Positions 39,067-48,097 are shown, counted from the stretch's first letter. The stretch: 64,000 bases of DNA from Thalassolituus maritimus (GCF_900156675.1 NZ_FTOH01000003.1:310001-374000); one strand, 5' to 3'. A program made the numbers and translations. The notes: generated by a model not told the origin, from the letters alone.

Positions 39067-40695
39067 ATGACAGAAACAGAACTCACGCGCTCGGGAAGCG
39101 ATCTGTTACCTGACGAAATACCCGTTCTGGTTGTTGATGACGACCAGTCGGTACTCGATGTTACGAGTCTTGTTCTGTCGCGGTACCGTTTTGAGCAGCG
39201 CCCGGTTACTGTTATCCAGGCCCGTTCGGCTGCGGCTGCCCGCGAAATACTGTCTGCACGCAGTGATATCGCGGTGGTGTTTCTGGATGTTGTCATGGAA
39301 GAAGATGACGCAGGCCTTAAACTGGTTGAATGCATTCGCGAAGAACTCAATAACCAGAAGATCCGGGTTATTCTCCGTACCGGTCAGGCTGGTTTCGCGC
39401 CAGAATATCGGGTTGTTCAGAATTACGATATCAATGACTACCTCGCCAAAAGTGAGTCCACGCAAGAGCGTCTCTACGTTTCCCTGACGACAGCGCTTCG
39501 AGGATACCGGGATATTCTGTTGTCCGAACATTTTGCCACGCTGGCGATGAATGCTGAACGTGAGCGTGAACTTGCCAGCGAAGCTCTGGAAGAAAAATCG
39601 CGATTCCTTGCACACCTCAGCCATGAGGTACGTAATCCTCTGACTGGTATGGTTGGCATTATTGAGTTGCTCGGCGATGCGGATGAAGCCGAACGGACTG
39701 AACTTCTGCAGGGTCTCGAATTCACCACCCAAACATTATTGGCCGTAGTCGATGATGTACTCGATGTTGCTAAAATTGAAGCGGGTAAGTTCCGTCTTCA
39801 GGAAGCTGCGTTTAATGTTCGTTATTGGCTGGAGAAAACAGCCTCAACTTACGAAGCAATACTCCGGCAAAAGGATATCAGGCTTACGTGCGAAGTCTCA
39901 GCGGATATTCCTGTTAATCTGATTGGCGATCAGGCCAGGTTGCGTCAGGTGTTATCTAATTTTCTCAGCAATGCTGCAAGGTTTACTCCAGCGGGCGGCC
40001 AGGTCGCTGTGCGTCTGAACGGTACTCAAAGTGGAGATAAGTGGGCGCTGTTTGTATCGGTCAGTGATACTGGGATAGGCATAGCGCCAGATCGCCTCAC
40101 GTCTGTTTTTAAACCTTACGTACAAGAGACAGAGGCTACCGCAGAAGTATACGGTGGCACCGGGCTGGGTCTTAGTCTGTGCCATGACCTTGCGTCCTTA
40201 ATGGGGGGGAGCGTCGGCGTGACAAGTCGTCAGGGAAAGGGGTCGACGTTCTGGCTGGAGGTGCCGCTTGGCATTGATAGCTCGCTGGTTATGGGGAGCC
40301 AGGACGGGCCGGCTTATAAAGTTCTCGTGTGTGAAGATGATGCCACCAATCAGAGAACCTTGCAGGTAATTCTGGAAAAGAAAGGTCTTGATGTCGCAGT
40401 CTTTGATAATGGCCAGGAGCTTATCGACAGTGAGGCGTGGCGAGTGGCTGATGCGATTATCATGGATTGTCATATGCCAGAACTTGGCGGTATGGACACG
40501 ACGCGAATCATTCGAGCTGAGGGTGGTGGGTTGCCGGTGTTAGCTTTGACGGCTGGCGTGTCAGACGCTGAGCGTCAGGACTGTCTGGAGGCTGGTATGG
40601 ATTGTGTTATCAGTAAGCCTGTGGATTATTCAATGCTTTATGATCAACTGGTTTCGCTAATTATTAAGGGGCGTCACCCGGTGCGCATTGCCTGA
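39067..40695 (+). CDS. Soluble hybrid histidine kinase, receiver-HisKA-HATPase-receiver
   Basis: 542 residues with no membrane helix. N-terminal receiver (about 18-145) with phosphoacceptor D74 in FLDVVME and the LRTGQAGFAPEYRVVQNYD segment seen in DUF3369-linked regulators; HisKA with H186 in FLAHLSHEVRNPLTG; HATPase_c with N box FLSNAARFTPAGG, DTGIGIA and GGTGLGLSLC; C-terminal receiver with D467 in AIIMDCHMPELGG. There is no sensor domain, so input must come by phosphotransfer or contact with another kinase. No output partner is adjacent. A terminator follows. Confidence 0.92.
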   Translation: MTETELTRSGSDLLPDEIPVLVVDDDQSVLDVTSLVLSRYRFEQRPVTVIQARSAAAAREILSARSDIAVVFLDVVMEEDDAGLKLVECIREELNNQKIRVILRTGQAGFAPEYRVVQNYDINDYLAKSESTQERLYVSLTTALRGYRDILLSEHFATLAMNAERERELASEALEEKSRFLAHLSHEVRNPLTGMVGIIELLGDADEAERTELLQGLEFTTQTLLAVVDDVLDVAKIEAGKFRLQEAAFNVRYWLEKTASTYEAILRQKDIRLTCEVSADIPVNLIGDQARLRQVLSNFLSNAARFTPAGGQVAVRLNGTQSGDKWALFVSVSDTGIGIAPDRLTSVFKPYVQETEATAEVYGGTGLGLSLCHDLASLMGGSVGVTSRQGKGSTFWLEVPLGIDSSLVMGSQDGPAYKVLVCEDDATNQRTLQVILEKKGLDVAVFDNGQELIDSEAWRVADAIIMDCHMPELGGMDTTRIIRAEGGGLPVLALTAGVSDAERQDCLEAGMDCVISKPVDYSMLYDQLVSLIIKGRHPVRIA

Positions 40696-40728
40696 CGCTG
40701 GCGTGTTGCTGTGACGTCCGATATTTAT

Positions 40729-40758
40729 AAAAAAGGGCTGAAAACTCAGCCCTTTTTT
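40729..40758 (+). terminator. Bidirectional terminator between hybrid kinase and Lon-like protease
   Basis: Perfect twelve-base arms AAAAAAGGGCTG (40729-40740) and CAGCCCTTTTTT (40747-40758) with a six-base loop, between two convergent genes. Confidence 0.93.
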
Positions 40759-40791
40759 CTATCTGTCTAAATTCAGCGGTCACCTGTCGGT

Positions 40792-43215
40792 CTATTTTCC
40801 CGAAGCGTCATCTTCCGAAGACTCCCCATCTTTGCGAGAAGGGTCAGTCATGCGGGCGATGGCTTCAAGGCGTTTGATGATTTCTCCGTTTACGCTACCT
40901 TCTGGGTAATTGCCCTCTGCATCTGCGATACCAGGCTCCCGGTCCAGCAACAGATGGATTGCTTCGTCGACGTGGCGGACGCAGTAAATATGGAATTCAC
41001 CGGCCTCGACGGCCTTAAGCACATCATCATGTAAAACAAGATTACGCTGATTGGCTGCTGGGATAATTACCCCTTGCTTGCTGGTCAGTCCCCGAGCGTT
41101 GCAAAGACGGAAGAAGCCTTCGATCTTCTCATTCACGCCGCCGATGGCCTGGGCTTCACCGTATTGGTTGACCGAACCTGTAATAGCAAAACTCTGATCA
41201 ATCGGCGAGTGAATCAGAGCCGAAATAAGACAAATCAGTTCAGCCATAGAGGCGCTGTCGCCATCGACGTAACCGTAAGACTGTTCCATTGCGATATGAG
41301 CAGAAATAGCGAGAGGGAATTTCTGTGCATAGCGGTTCCCCAGGAAGCCTGAAAGAATCATCACACCTTTAGAGTGAATCGCCTGGCCCAGAGCGACTTC
41401 ACGTTCGATATCGACAATACCTTTTGAACCCGGATATACCGACGCTGTAATTCTGGCAGGTGAGCCAAAGCTGGTGTCGCCGAGTGACATCACGGTCAGT
41501 CCGTTAATTTTACCGATGGCGGTGCCGGTGGTCTCGAGAAGCACGGTGCCGTCCAGCATCTGCTCAAAAAGCTTGTCGTAGACCCTTCCAGTACGTTCCT
41601 GTTTGGCCTTAAGCGCACGATCGATATGAGTTGTGGTGATTAATTCGTCCTGCGCCAGCTTGCGAATGAAGTCGGCTTCGGCCAGAAGATCAAACTGATC
41701 ACCAATTAACGCACTCAGGGTATCCTGCTGTTCCGCAAGACGGGCGCTGTGTCTGACCATGCGCTCAACGGCAGCTTTATCGAGGTCGGCGTATTGCTGC
41801 TCTTCGATCCGGCTCTTCAACAGTTGAGCGTAGGCCTGAACGTGGGGTTCAGTCAGTTCGATATCACTGTCGAAATCCACCAGTGTACGGAACAGACGTT
41901 TAAAGTCTTCGTCGTATTCCTGAAGCAGATAATAAATCTGACGAGAGCCAATAAGCACCAGCTTAAAATCGAGGGGAATAACATCTGGGACGAGTGATGT
42001 TGTGTTCAGCAGGCCGACCTCGGAATAGGGAGATTCCATCTTGAGCTCGTTGGATTGCAGTGCACGTTTCAACGCGTCCCACACGAAGGGTTCGGACAGC
42101 ACTTTCTCGGCATCCAGAATCAGGTAGCCGCCGTTGGCTTTGTGCAGCGCACCGGGGGCGATTTTCTGATAATTGGTGACCAATGCGCCTTGTTCACTGA
42201 CGTATTCAATACGGCCAACGAGGTTGGCGTAAGACGGATGGGGCTCATAGATCACTGGCGCGCCACTGTCAGGCGCATGATGCGTGGCAATATTTGGCAG
42301 CAGTGAATCTTCGAGACTGCTGCGCTTCGCGTACTCTTCACGCAGGTCCATCAGGCGCTCTTCGACCAGCTCTTCCAGAACAACGGACGGAAGGTGCTCT
42401 TCCATCACCGTGATGTAGTCCATCACTGGCTCATGATGAGAAAAGGCTTCGCGAATCGGAGCGAGCAAGGGAGTGATCGCCTCGCGAATCGTTTCCTGAT
42501 TCAGGCGGCGCAGTTCATTGCTGCTTTCGCGTTTCCATTGTGGCAGTTCTGCAAGTTGCTCACTGAGCATATGTTCAAGCTCAGCGATGTCATTGTGGAA
42601 GGTTTCCCGCTCTTCTTCGGAGAGCTGAGCAAATTCGGTCTCATCCAGTGCTTTGCCTTCGCGCATCGGGGTGAAGCTGATAGCGTTGGAGTCCCGATAA
42701 ACCGCTACGCCACGCTTGTGCGCTTCCCGCTCTACCGTCTCAATCGCCCGGTCATAACGACGGTTGAATGTGTAATCAATGGCCGACTTTTTCTGTTGAT
42801 AGGTCGGGTGCTCCAGTACCGCTGGGAAACTGGCAATCAGCTGATCAATTAACTCAGTCATAAGCCCGCGGAAGTCGCTGGCCTCCTGAGGGAGCAGTGC
42901 GAGCACCTTAGGTTCGCGCGGATTATTGAAGTTATTTACATAGCACCAGATGTCTGGGGTCTTCTGACGTTTGGCCTCGCTTTTCAGATAGTCGCGCACG
43001 TAGGAAGAGCGCCCTGTTCCGGTGTCTCCCATTACAAAAATATTGTAGCCGGGGCGCTCCATTGCAACGCCGAACTGGATCGCGTTGACGGCTCGCTCCT
43101 GACCCAGAACCCCGTGAAAGGGCTCAATATCCGCAGTTGTTTTGAAGTCGAGAGAATCGGGGTGGATCGTCTGTGTGGCAAGAGAGTGGGGTAACGCTTG
43201 GGGCTTCTGTGTCAT
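40792..43215 (-). CDS. Lon-like ATP-dependent protease (LonB/YcbZ type)
   Basis: 807 residues. N-terminal AAA+ part with FVMGDTGTGRSSYV, a Walker A in which the usual Lys is Arg; a long helical insertion; a second ATPase-like portion around YLILDAEKVL; and a C-terminal Lon protease domain with Ser in DGDSASMAEL (near 654) and Lys in GGVNEKIEGF (near 696), the Ser-Lys dyad. Such proteins are soluble relatives of Lon; Arg in this loop is, as I recall, common in the family. Substrates are unknown. Transcribed alone. Confidence 0.9.
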   Translation of the reverse strand: MTQKPQALPHSLATQTIHPDSLDFKTTADIEPFHGVLGQERAVNAIQFGVAMERPGYNIFVMGDTGTGRSSYVRDYLKSEAKRQKTPDIWCYVNNFNNPREPKVLALLPQEASDFRGLMTELIDQLIASFPAVLEHPTYQQKKSAIDYTFNRRYDRAIETVEREAHKRGVAVYRDSNAISFTPMREGKALDETEFAQLSEEERETFHNDIAELEHMLSEQLAELPQWKRESSNELRRLNQETIREAITPLLAPIREAFSHHEPVMDYITVMEEHLPSVVLEELVEERLMDLREEYAKRSSLEDSLLPNIATHHAPDSGAPVIYEPHPSYANLVGRIEYVSEQGALVTNYQKIAPGALHKANGGYLILDAEKVLSEPFVWDALKRALQSNELKMESPYSEVGLLNTTSLVPDVIPLDFKLVLIGSRQIYYLLQEYDEDFKRLFRTLVDFDSDIELTEPHVQAYAQLLKSRIEEQQYADLDKAAVERMVRHSARLAEQQDTLSALIGDQFDLLAEADFIRKLAQDELITTTHIDRALKAKQERTGRVYDKLFEQMLDGTVLLETTGTAIGKINGLTVMSLGDTSFGSPARITASVYPGSKGIVDIEREVALGQAIHSKGVMILSGFLGNRYAQKFPLAISAHIAMEQSYGYVDGDSASMAELICLISALIHSPIDQSFAITGSVNQYGEAQAIGGVNEKIEGFFRLCNARGLTSKQGVIIPAANQRNLVLHDDVLKAVEAGEFHIYCVRHVDEAIHLLLDREPGIADAEGNYPEGSVNGEIIKRLEAIARMTDPSRKDGESSEDDASGK

Positions 43216-43422
43216 TGTCGCTCTGATGTCGCTTCTTTAATGAGGTACCCAGTTACAGTATTGCGCTCGCCGCAGTATGACAAGTCTGATTAGAGAAAAG
43301 CGCACACTGGTAAGCTCTGTCAGTTGCTTTTGTGCGGTTCTCGGGGATAATTCACGCTTTGTTGGCATCTGTTGCCGGCAAGTGTCATCGCAGTATTCAG
43401 AATGTGCAGTTAAGGTAGCTCC

Positions 43423-43692
43423 ATGTCGGTCCAGCCGGAAGACAGAACAACGATAGATATGTTCAGCTCGTCAGGGCCGGGCCGCCCTCGCAGTAACCCC
43501 TATGACAGAACTCAGCAGTCTCGCCTTAATAAACGCAGTCAGCGTCTGCGCGACAAACATGCTGGTTTGCATCGTCTGGAAGTGAAATTGCCTGCGCACG
43601 TCGTAGCCGCTCTGGATGACGCTGCTGACGAGTTAGGTTTGTCCCGTGCGGAAGTAATCACCAAAGCACTGGAGCAGTGGCTCCACATCTGA
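43423..43692 (+). CDS. Ribbon-helix-helix-type regulator
   Basis: 89 residues. A basic N-terminal half with GRPRSNPYDRTQQSRLNKRS, then a C-terminal RHH-like segment LHRLEVKLPAHVVAALDDAA. It resembles small Pseudomonas proteins annotated as LexA-regulated. No LexA box is visible in the 207 bases upstream, so SOS control is not supported here. It sits just before the 4.5S RNA gene, as it does in some relatives. Confidence 0.7.
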   Translation: MSVQPEDRTTIDMFSSSGPGRPRSNPYDRTQQSRLNKRSQRLRDKHAGLHRLEVKLPAHVVAALDDAADELGLSRAEVITKALEQWLHI

Positions 43693-43715
43693 CGCAATGA
43701 ATTGTTCATAAGACC

Positions 43716-43744
43716 TTGATTCTGAAGCGGGTTTTGGCTAATGT
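43716..43744 (+). promoter_or_regulatory. Promoter of the 4.5S RNA gene
   Basis: TTGATT (43716-43721) and TAATGT (43739-43744) with exactly 17 bases between. It predicts a start near 43751 and a leader of about 23 bases containing CCCCGC..GCGGGG before the mature RNA. That matches the E. coli precursor, whose 5' leader is removed by RNase P. Confidence 0.7.
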
Positions 43745-43773
43745 ACGCCTCCCCGCTGATCGCGGGGCGTTAT

Positions 43774-43885
43774 GGTGGCCTTTGTCGGTCCCCTCGCAAC
43801 GATACACCGCGAACCCCGCCAGGTCCGGAAGGAAGCAACGGTAGTGGTCGACTCGTGTGCCGGGGTGTGGCTGGCAGAGGTCATC
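43774..43885 (+). ncRNA. ffs: Signal recognition particle 4.5S RNA
   Basis: About 112 bases. The apical core CAGGTCCGGAAGGAAGCA, the binding site for Ffh, is exact. Flanking stems can be followed outward: CGCAAC...CGTGTGCCGGGGTGTGGC as in E. coli, and the closing helix pairs GGTGGCCTTTG (43774-) with CAGAGGTCATC (-43885) using G-U pairs. It lies between the RHH gene and dnaX, a common position in Pseudomonas relatives. Confidence 0.95.
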
Positions 43886-43957
43886 TCCAGTTTCTCTTCC
43901 GTATTTTCCTTTCCAGATTGTCACTGACTTTACCCGCTTATCCAGTTATTATGCGAG

Positions 43958-43975
43958 CTGAATACAGGTATTCAG
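43958..43975 (+). promoter_or_regulatory. Perfect palindrome in the dnaX leader
   Basis: CTGAATAC-AG-GTATTCAG, eight-base perfect arms, ending 15 bases before the dnaX ATG, which itself has a poor ribosome site. It could be an operator or a small hairpin that affects translation. The spacing differs from a LexA box (CTG-N10-CAG expected, N12 here). Confidence 0.45.
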
Positions 43976-43990
43976 GCCGAATAGATTTTC

Positions 43991-46054
43991 ATGAGTTATC
44001 AGGTACTTGCGAGAAAATGGCGTCCGCGTTTCTTTGATGAAATGGTCGGGCAGGAGCACGTTCTGCGCGCGCTCATCAATGCGCTGAATGAAGGGCGTCT
44101 CCATCATGCGTACCTGTTTACCGGCACTCGCGGTGTTGGTAAAACGACGATTGCCAGGATTCTGGCCAAGTGCCTCAACTGTGAACAGGGCGTCAGCGCA
44201 AGACCCTGCGGCGAGTGCTCTTCTTGCCGTGAAATTGCAGAAGGCCGCTTCGTTGACCTGATTGAAGTCGATGCAGCATCCCGTACCCGTGTTGAAGATA
44301 CCAGAGAGCTCCTTGATAACGTTCAGTACGCGCCTACAAGAGGCCGCTTCAAGGTCTACCTGATTGACGAAGTTCATATGCTCTCAACCCACAGTTTTAA
44401 CGCCTTGCTGAAAACGCTCGAAGAGCCGCCGGAACACGTTAAATTTCTGTTGGCGACGACCGACCCACAAAAGCTCCCGGTAACTATTCTTTCGCGTTGC
44501 CTTCAGTTCAGCCTGAAGAATATGACTCCTGAACGTATTGTCGGTTACCTGGGCAAAGTACTGCAGGCCGAGTCTGTGCCATACGACGAACCGGCGCTCT
44601 GGTCTCTGGGCCGCGCAGCTCAGGGCAGTATGCGGGATGCGTTAAGCCTGACAGATCAGGCCATCGCCTTTGGTGAAGGTGAAGTGCACGAGTCTCAGGT
44701 CAATTCCATGCTCGGAAGTATGGATCGCGGCAGGCTGTTCAGACTCGCTGAAGTGATGGCGAAGGCAGATGCCAGTGAGATCCTGGCTGAAACGGCTTCC
44801 ATGGCTGAACATTCTCCGGATTACGATGAGATCCTTCAGGGGCTTCTGCATATCTGGCACCGTGCATCGCTAGCTCAGGTTGTTCCTGATGCCATCGATA
44901 ATGCCGAAGGGGATCGTGAAGCGATACTGCAGTTGTCGATGGCAATGCCCGCCGAAGATCTGCAGTTGTGTTATCAGATCGCACTTCAGGGACGGCAGGA
45001 TCTGGCGATGGCACCAGAGCCCCGGCAGGGCTTTGAGATGATATTGCTGCGTATGCTGGCATTCCGTCCGGCGCCTGATGTCGTACCTGAACTCGACCTG
45101 GCGTCGGCGCTCGAAAAAAAAAAGCCACTGACAGCTCCGGCGAGTAAGGGGGCTCCTGAGTCTGATTCAGAGGCGACTACAGCGCCGATCAAGCCTTCAC
45201 CGATGACTTCTGTACCGCCTTCACCTGAAACGTCTGTTGCTGAATCAGCGCCGACAGAGCCTCAGGTTGCTGCGCCTGCTCTCTCAGAACCCGAAAATGC
45301 TGAATGTGACGCGTCAGAGTCACCAGGTTTTGAGGCTCTAGATTCTGAGTCTCTAGATTCAAAGCAAAACCCGGATTCGACGGAAAAAAAGCCCCCTCAA
45401 CCGGAATCGCATGCGATTGAAGCTAAGCCGGCCACTGATATCGCCATCGAACATGAAACAAAAAGGGAATCAGAGCCAGAGCCGGTTCAGACCACGCAAA
45501 GTGATGATCAGAAAGAACGTCGCGATGGCTCTCTGGCCGATCTTATGGAGAATCCGGTTTCGCCAGCCTCGGGGGATTCTGTGGAGGAGCAGGATAGGCC
45601 AGTCTTAGCTGAGCCGGTCGAAAGTGAGGCTCCAGTGGCGAGTGTCGACGAGCTACCTGAGTTGGCTCCACATACCTGGCACATGTGGGTTGATCATCTG
45701 GCGCTCGCAGGATTACCCATGGCAATTGCCCGAAATAGTGCACTTATTCAGCGTGAAGATGCGCCGGAAGGCACGGTACTTGAGTTTGATGTCGATCCCG
45801 CACAAGGCGCGTTGTACAACGATACTCAGCGAGAGAGAATCGCAACGGCTCTGAGGGAATTTCTGCCCGGTGTGACTCTTAGAATGACTCTCACTGCGAC
45901 ACGTGGAGAGACACCGGAGCAACGGCGGCAGAGGCTGCTGGCCGATGCGCTGTATTCAGCGCGTCAGGCAATCGACAGCGACCCTCTGGTGGATCAGATA
46001 GTTAATGAATTAGGCGGGCAGGTCATCGAAGACACTGTCCGGCCGAATACCTGA
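43991..46054 (+). CDS. dnaX: DNA polymerase III subunits tau and gamma
   Basis: 687 residues. Clamp-loader ATPase: Walker A TGTRGVGKTT near residue 45, zinc Cys set (CLNC..., CGECSSC), Walker B VYLIDEVHMLS, SRC motif LSRCLQF. Residues 375-560 are a Pro/Glu/Ser linker, and the C-terminal tau domain for polymerase and helicase contact begins near APHTWHMWVD. At codons 375-378 there is a run of ten A (45114-45123), with stops in both other frames within 25 bases, so a short gamma form is expected by slippage. First gene of dnaX-ybaB-recR-rnd. Confidence 0.96.
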   Translation: MSYQVLARKWRPRFFDEMVGQEHVLRALINALNEGRLHHAYLFTGTRGVGKTTIARILAKCLNCEQGVSARPCGECSSCREIAEGRFVDLIEVDAASRTRVEDTRELLDNVQYAPTRGRFKVYLIDEVHMLSTHSFNALLKTLEEPPEHVKFLLATTDPQKLPVTILSRCLQFSLKNMTPERIVGYLGKVLQAESVPYDEPALWSLGRAAQGSMRDALSLTDQAIAFGEGEVHESQVNSMLGSMDRGRLFRLAEVMAKADASEILAETASMAEHSPDYDEILQGLLHIWHRASLAQVVPDAIDNAEGDREAILQLSMAMPAEDLQLCYQIALQGRQDLAMAPEPRQGFEMILLRMLAFRPAPDVVPELDLASALEKKKPLTAPASKGAPESDSEATTAPIKPSPMTSVPPSPETSVAESAPTEPQVAAPALSEPENAECDASESPGFEALDSESLDSKQNPDSTEKKPPQPESHAIEAKPATDIAIEHETKRESEPEPVQTTQSDDQKERRDGSLADLMENPVSPASGDSVEEQDRPVLAEPVESEAPVASVDELPELAPHTWHMWVDHLALAGLPMAIARNSALIQREDAPEGTVLEFDVDPAQGALYNDTQRERIATALREFLPGVTLRMTLTATRGETPEQRRQRLLADALYSARQAIDSDPLVDQIVNELGGQVIEDTVRPNT

Positions 46055-46097
46055 TGTTTTATAAAGAATTGACCTGAAGAATTGAAGAGAGGTACGC

Positions 46098-46424
46098 ATG
46101 ATTAAAGGTGGAATGGGCAACCTGATGAAGCAGGCTCAGAAGATGCAAGAGCAGATGGCAAAGGCTCAGGAAGAACTGGCTTCAGCAGAAGTAACTGGTG
46201 AAGCCGGCGCGGGTCTGGTGAAAGTCGTTATGACTGGCCGTCACGATGTTAAGCGCGTCGACCTTGATGATTCCATCATGGAAGAAGAAAAAGAACTGCT
46301 CGAAGACCTTCTGGCGGCTGCTGTGAATGATGCCGTTCGTAAAATCGAACAGAATAATCAGGAGCACATGTCGAAACTGACATCAGGCATGGGGCTTCCT
46401 GCAGGCATGAAGCTGCCGTTCTGA
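46098..46424 (+). CDS. ybaB: YbaB/EbfC nucleoid-associated protein
   Basis: 108 residues, the usual size. Dimeric DNA-binding protein with the family start [17 protein letters not shown] and the segment [19 protein letters not shown]. It follows dnaX by 43 bases with a GAGG site and precedes recR by three bases, the classic dnaX-ybaB-recR order. Confidence 0.95.
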   Translation: MIKGGMGNLMKQAQKMQEQMAKAQEELASAEVTGEAGAGLVKVVMTGRHDVKRVDLDDSIMEEEKELLEDLLAAAVNDAVRKIEQNNQEHMSKLTSGMGLPAGMKLPF

Positions 46425-46427
46425 TTT

Positions 46428-46955
46428 ATGGCCAGCCGACCGCGTGACTATCAGCTACTTTGTGAAGCATTCGATGGCTTGCCCGGTATCGGTGCGCAGG
46501 CAGCAGAGCGGCTGGCGGAATGGTTGGTCTACCACGGCGATAGCAGGCAGATGGCAGAGGTCTTGACGCGTATTGGCGAAGCTGGGCTTTGTCGGCTCTG
46601 TAATCGTATTCAGTGTCAGTCGGAGTGTCAGGTCAATGTCGATGGCGCCGATTACTTTCTGGTGGCATCGACAGAAGCGGCACTCAATCGGTTGTTTGAG
46701 ATTGTTGATTATCAGGGGCCGCTGTTTGTTTTACACGGCGAGTTGTCGCCAGCAAGCGGTGTCGGCCCCTCTCAAATAGGTATGGATGATCTTCTTGCGT
46801 CCGTTGAGCGCTTCCCGGAGGCGTCGCTGTTGATACTCGCCAGCGACTCCGTTGAAGGGCGGACAACCGCAGAATATATTTTCCGGCGCTCCGGCCGGGC
46901 TGGTGAGCGTGTCAGTGTCGAACGTGCGTGTGAGATATTAAGGGGTCTTGATTGA
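46428..46955 (+). CDS. recR: RecR-like protein, short and divergent
   Basis: 175 residues against about 200 for normal RecR. The N-terminal helix-hairpin-helix DGLPGIGAQAAERLAEWL and the central VLHGELSPASGVGPSQIGMDDL are clear RecR features, and the locus is right. Differences: the zinc finger is compressed (CRLCNRIQCQSEC), the TOPRIM Glu of the VVESPAD motif is replaced (LVASTEA), and the C-terminal block GVPVGGELEYVD is missing. No frameshift restores the tail; the next gene starts within the stop codon. It may be remodelled or partly decayed. Confidence 0.82.
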   Translation: MASRPRDYQLLCEAFDGLPGIGAQAAERLAEWLVYHGDSRQMAEVLTRIGEAGLCRLCNRIQCQSECQVNVDGADYFLVASTEAALNRLFEIVDYQGPLFVLHGELSPASGVGPSQIGMDDLLASVERFPEASLLILASDSVEGRTTAEYIFRRSGRAGERVSVERACEILRGLD

Positions 46956-48094
46956 CAGAACCTAGAGTACAGACTGAAGTGCCGGTGCCGGAATGGATCG
47001 CGACGGATCAGCAACTTAACGATGCCTGCATCAGGTGGTCTTCGGCGGATTTTCTCGCGGTTGATACTGAGTTTGTCAGAACCAGTACGTTTTATCCCAA
47101 GCCTGGATTGATTCAGGTTGCGGATAAACATGCGTGCGCATTGATTGACCCTCTGGCAATCAACGACTGGAGCAAGTTCAAAGCTCTTATGCAGAGCCCG
47201 GATGTTGTGAAAGTATTCCATTCATGCGCGGAAGATCTTGAAGTCTGTAAGCGTATTTTTGATGCCGTGCCGAGCCCCTTGTTTGATACACAGATAGCGA
47301 TGGCGCTGTCGGGGTATGGTGGTTCTGTAGGGTTTCAACGAGCCGTCAGTGAATTGCTTGATCTGGATATCCCGAAAGAAGCAACCAGAACGGACTGGCT
47401 TCAGAGGCCACTGACTCCGGTGCAGATGGAATACGCAACCGCAGATGTGTTTTATCTTTTTCAGATTTATCCACGGTTGAAACAAAAGCTCGAAAGTCTC
47501 GGAAGAGAGGCGTGGGTTGAAGAAGAGTGTGAACGTCTTGTAGTCGCCGCGAGTCAACCTGATACAGACTTCTCAGGTGCGTTCCAGCGAGTGAAATCAG
47601 GTTGGAAGCTAAGGCCGCAGGAACAGAGCATTCTGCAACAGCTGGCTGTCTGGCGTGAGGAAGAGGCGCGCGCGCGCGATGTCCCGCGAAATAAAGTGGC
47701 GGATGATCCGGCGCTTTGGAATTTGTCCAGATTTAAAGCACGTAACCGCGATCAGCTTTTCAAAGCAGGGTTGCGGGCAAATATCATCAAAGAGTGTGGC
47801 AAACAGGTTCTGCAGATTATTCAGCAGGCACAGGCTAACGATTCCGATGAATGGCCAGAGTTGTTGCAGCGGCCGCTCTCTGTTGATGACGGTAATCTGA
47901 TGAAGCTTCTGAAAAAAGGCGTAATTAAAAAAGCGGAATCGCTGAATATTCCGCCGGAAGTGCTGGCCAACAAAAAAGCGCTGGAGGCGTTAATGCGCGC
48001 TCCAGACAATGAATTGCCACCCATACTCCTTGGGTGGAGAAAATCAGAAATAGGTGATGCCCTGTTGGCGCACCTGAAAGAGATCAGGCAATAA
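46952..48094 (+). CDS. rnd: Ribonuclease D
   Basis: 380 residues (E. coli 375). DEDD exonuclease that trims tRNA 3' ends: DTEFVRTSTFYP near 35, CAEDLEVC near 93 and the DVFYLFQIYP segment carry the acidic metal ligands; an HRDC domain follows at about 210-290. I chose TTG at 46952 because AGGGG lies six bases upstream; it overlaps the recR stop (TTGA). The ycgL gene starts three bases after the stop. Confidence 0.93.
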   Translation: MTEPRVQTEVPVPEWIATDQQLNDACIRWSSADFLAVDTEFVRTSTFYPKPGLIQVADKHACALIDPLAINDWSKFKALMQSPDVVKVFHSCAEDLEVCKRIFDAVPSPLFDTQIAMALSGYGGSVGFQRAVSELLDLDIPKEATRTDWLQRPLTPVQMEYATADVFYLFQIYPRLKQKLESLGREAWVEEECERLVVAASQPDTDFSGAFQRVKSGWKLRPQEQSILQQLAVWREEEARARDVPRNKVADDPALWNLSRFKARNRDQLFKAGLRANIIKECGKQVLQIIQQAQANDSDEWPELLQRPLSVDDGNLMKLLKKGVIKKAESLNIPPEVLANKKALEALMRAPDNELPPILLGWRKSEIGDALLAHLKEIRQ

Positions 48095-48097
48095 ATT

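Noticed and set aside
42394-42852. Frame of 152 codons opposite the Lon-like protease
   Set aside because: Shadow of a well-supported gene.
43216-43422. LexA box before the RHH regulator
   Set aside because: No CTGT-N8-ACAG or near match found.
45330-45370. Direct repeats CTCTAGATTC in dnaX
   Set aside because: Part of the low-complexity linker; no sign of a mobile element.
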